Below are positions 45,782 through 46,848 of a stretch of DNA of 46,848 nt, piece by piece. Source of the stretch: Burkholderiaceae bacterium (GTDB lineage: Bacteria > Pseudomonadota > Gammaproteobacteria > Burkholderiales > Burkholderiaceae_C); the NCBI GenBank assembly GCA_905339355.1, contig CAJPFZ010000222.1, forward strand, positions 1-46,848, in the 5' to 3' direction. The notes beneath the pieces are model-generated. The model saw only the letters and a program-made list of their open reading frames with translations. It was not told where the DNA came from and searched no databases. Position 1 is the stretch's first letter. Each line of letters begins with the position of its first letter. The translations under genes and the position numbers were made by a program.

Positions 45782-46848
45782 AGCGCGACGAGAGCCTCGC
45801 CGCGCTGCGCGGCGCGCCGATCGACCTGCTCGTGGTCGGCGGCGGCATCGCCGGCGCGGGCATCGCGCTCGAAGCGGCGCGCACCGGCGCGCGCGTCGCA
45901 CTCGTGGAGGCGCGCGACTACGCGAGTGGCGCCTCGTCGCGGTCGTCGAAGCTGGTGCACGGTGGCCTGCGCTATATCGCGCAAGGCCAGTTCGGCCTCA
46001 CGCGCGAATCGGTGCGCGAGCGCGATGCGCTGCTGCGCGACGCGGCCGGCCTCGTGCAGCCGCTGCGCTTCCTGCTGCCGGTGCGCTCGCACGACCGGAA
46101 CGGCCGCGTGAGGCTCGGGCTGGGCCTTGCGCTCTACGACCGCTTCGCCGGCCGGCGCACGCGCCGCTGGCACGGCCCGGCCGAGCTGCTGATGCAGGCG
46201 CCGGCGCTCGATGCCCACGGGCTGCAGGGCGGCTGGTCCTACCTTGACGCGCAGACCGATGACGCGCGCCTGGTGCTGCGCGTGCTGGCCGAGGCGCGCC
46301 GCGCAGGGGCGATCACGCTGAACCACCTGGAGGTCGAGGCGCTCCTGCGGGGCGAGGACGGCGCGGGTGTCAGCGGCGCGATGCTGCACGACATCGCCGG
46401 TGGCGAACGCTTTGCGCTGCCGGCACGCTGCGTGATCAGCGCGACCGGCGCCTGGGCCGACGAGCTGCGCGCCCGCCTCGGGCGCCCGCGTGCGCTGCGG
46501 CCGCTGCGCGGCAGCCACCTGCTGTTCGCCGCCTGGCGCTTTCCGCTCGCGCAGGCGGTGGCCTTCTTTCATCCGCACGACGGCCGCCCGGTGTTCGCGC
46601 TGCCGTGGGAAGGCGGCACCCTGGTCGGCACCACCGACCTCGACCACCGCGTGGATCTCGGGCAGGAGCCCGCGATCAGCGCCGGCGAACTCGACTACCT
46701 GCTGGCAGGGCTCGCGAGCTGCTTCCCGTCGCTCGGCCTGGCCGCACGCGATGTGTTGTCGACGTGGTCAGGGGTGCGCCCGGTGGTCGCGTCGGGGCGC
46801 GACGTGAACCCCTCGAAGGAACCGCGCGAGCAGCTGGTGCTTCAGGAG
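45778..46848 (+). CDS. GlpD-like FAD-dependent glycerol-3-phosphate dehydrogenase (cut by window end)
   Basis: The frame is open from the ATG at 45778 to the window edge (357 codons seen). IDLLVVGGGIAGAGIALEAA is the dinucleotide-binding Rossmann motif, and DYASGASSRSSKLVHGGLRYI is the GlpD/GlpO signature around the FAD. RPLRGSHLLF, LVGTTD and the segment near WSGVRPVV match the substrate half. The reaction would be sn-glycerol-3-phosphate to DHAP with electrons to quinone. The protein is about 500 aa in this family, so roughly a third is missing. The ATGA overlap with the AGPS-like gene implies co-translation; whether it is the housekeeping GlpD or a dedicated paralogue cannot be decided here. 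Confidence 0.9.
   Translation, partial: MKRDESLAALRGAPIDLLVVGGGIAGAGIALEAARTGARVALVEARDYASGASSRSSKLVHGGLRYIAQGQFGLTRESVRERDALLRDAAGLVQPLRFLLPVRSHDRNGRVRLGLGLALYDRFAGRRTRRWHGPAELLMQAPALDAHGLQGGWSYLDAQTDDARLVLRVLAEARRAGAITLNHLEVEALLRGEDGAGVSGAMLHDIAGGERFALPARCVISATGAWADELRARLGRPRALRPLRGSHLLFAAWRFPLAQAVAFFHPHDGRPVFALPWEGGTLVGTTDLDHRVDLGQEPAISAGELDYLLAGLASCFPSLGLAARDVLSTWSGVRPVVASGRDVNPSKEPREQLVLQE

Overview
The window is GC-rich (roughly two thirds G+C), densely coding bacterial chromosome with strong G/C preference at third codon positions. Gene content fits a betaproteobacterium of the order Burkholderiales, probably the Rubrivivax/Leptothrix/Piscinibacter side. Supporting features are mreBCD-mrdA-rodA facing gatCAB, recA-recX, a Bug-type binding protein, a PEP-CTERM exported protein and a SulP carrier. 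No rRNA, tRNA, CRISPR array, prophage or insertion sequence was seen. All identifications come from reading motifs and lengths; no database was searched.

Layout. 1-2868 (minus) is a phosphoprotein signalling cassette: Ser/Thr kinase, PP2C phosphatase and an FHA protein cut by the window edge. A TerC-family membrane protein (2911-3654), sucCD (3799-5882) and recA-recX (6200-7915, with a LexA-type box) follow. 8110-11025 holds an OmpR-type response regulator and a sensor kinase on the plus strand, separated by a PEP-CTERM gene on the minus strand. 11036-16837 is the rod-shape operon mreB-mreC-mreD-mrdA-rodA, divergent from gatCAB (17100-20342). The intergenic region between them carries a perfect 9-bp GC hairpin and a consensus DnaA box. 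20398-22573 holds pyrE plus a DUF4124 gene, divergent from an exonuclease III gene with start codons almost touching. Then come an AmpG-like permease, a Tat-exported M48 metalloprotease, a carboxylesterase, a SulP transporter and a solitary Bug protein.

29153-35441 is signalling again: a GAF-PAS hybrid histidine kinase converging on two tandem TPR-GGDEF diguanylate cyclases. A MaoC-type hydratase and a UraA-type permease follow.

37522-40161 is the least ordinary part. It holds a probable two-gene operon of unrecognised small proteins (74 and 62 aa) ending in a strong intrinsic terminator. Beside it is a TetR-controlled unit (a 39-aa membrane peptide plus an alpha/beta hydrolase). The TetR operator can be read directly: an 18-bp palindrome before the small-peptide gene, and the same core lying exactly between a consensus -35 and -10 in front of tetR, with the -10 so close to the GTG that the mRNA should be leaderless. 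The window ends with a peptide-type ABC transporter lacking a binding protein (40200-43900). Divergent from it is an overlapping pair of flavoproteins, an alkyl-DHAP-synthase-like oxidase and a GlpD-like dehydrogenase; the latter is cut by the window edge.

Many of the longest open frames in this GC-rich DNA are antisense shadows and are not annotated.
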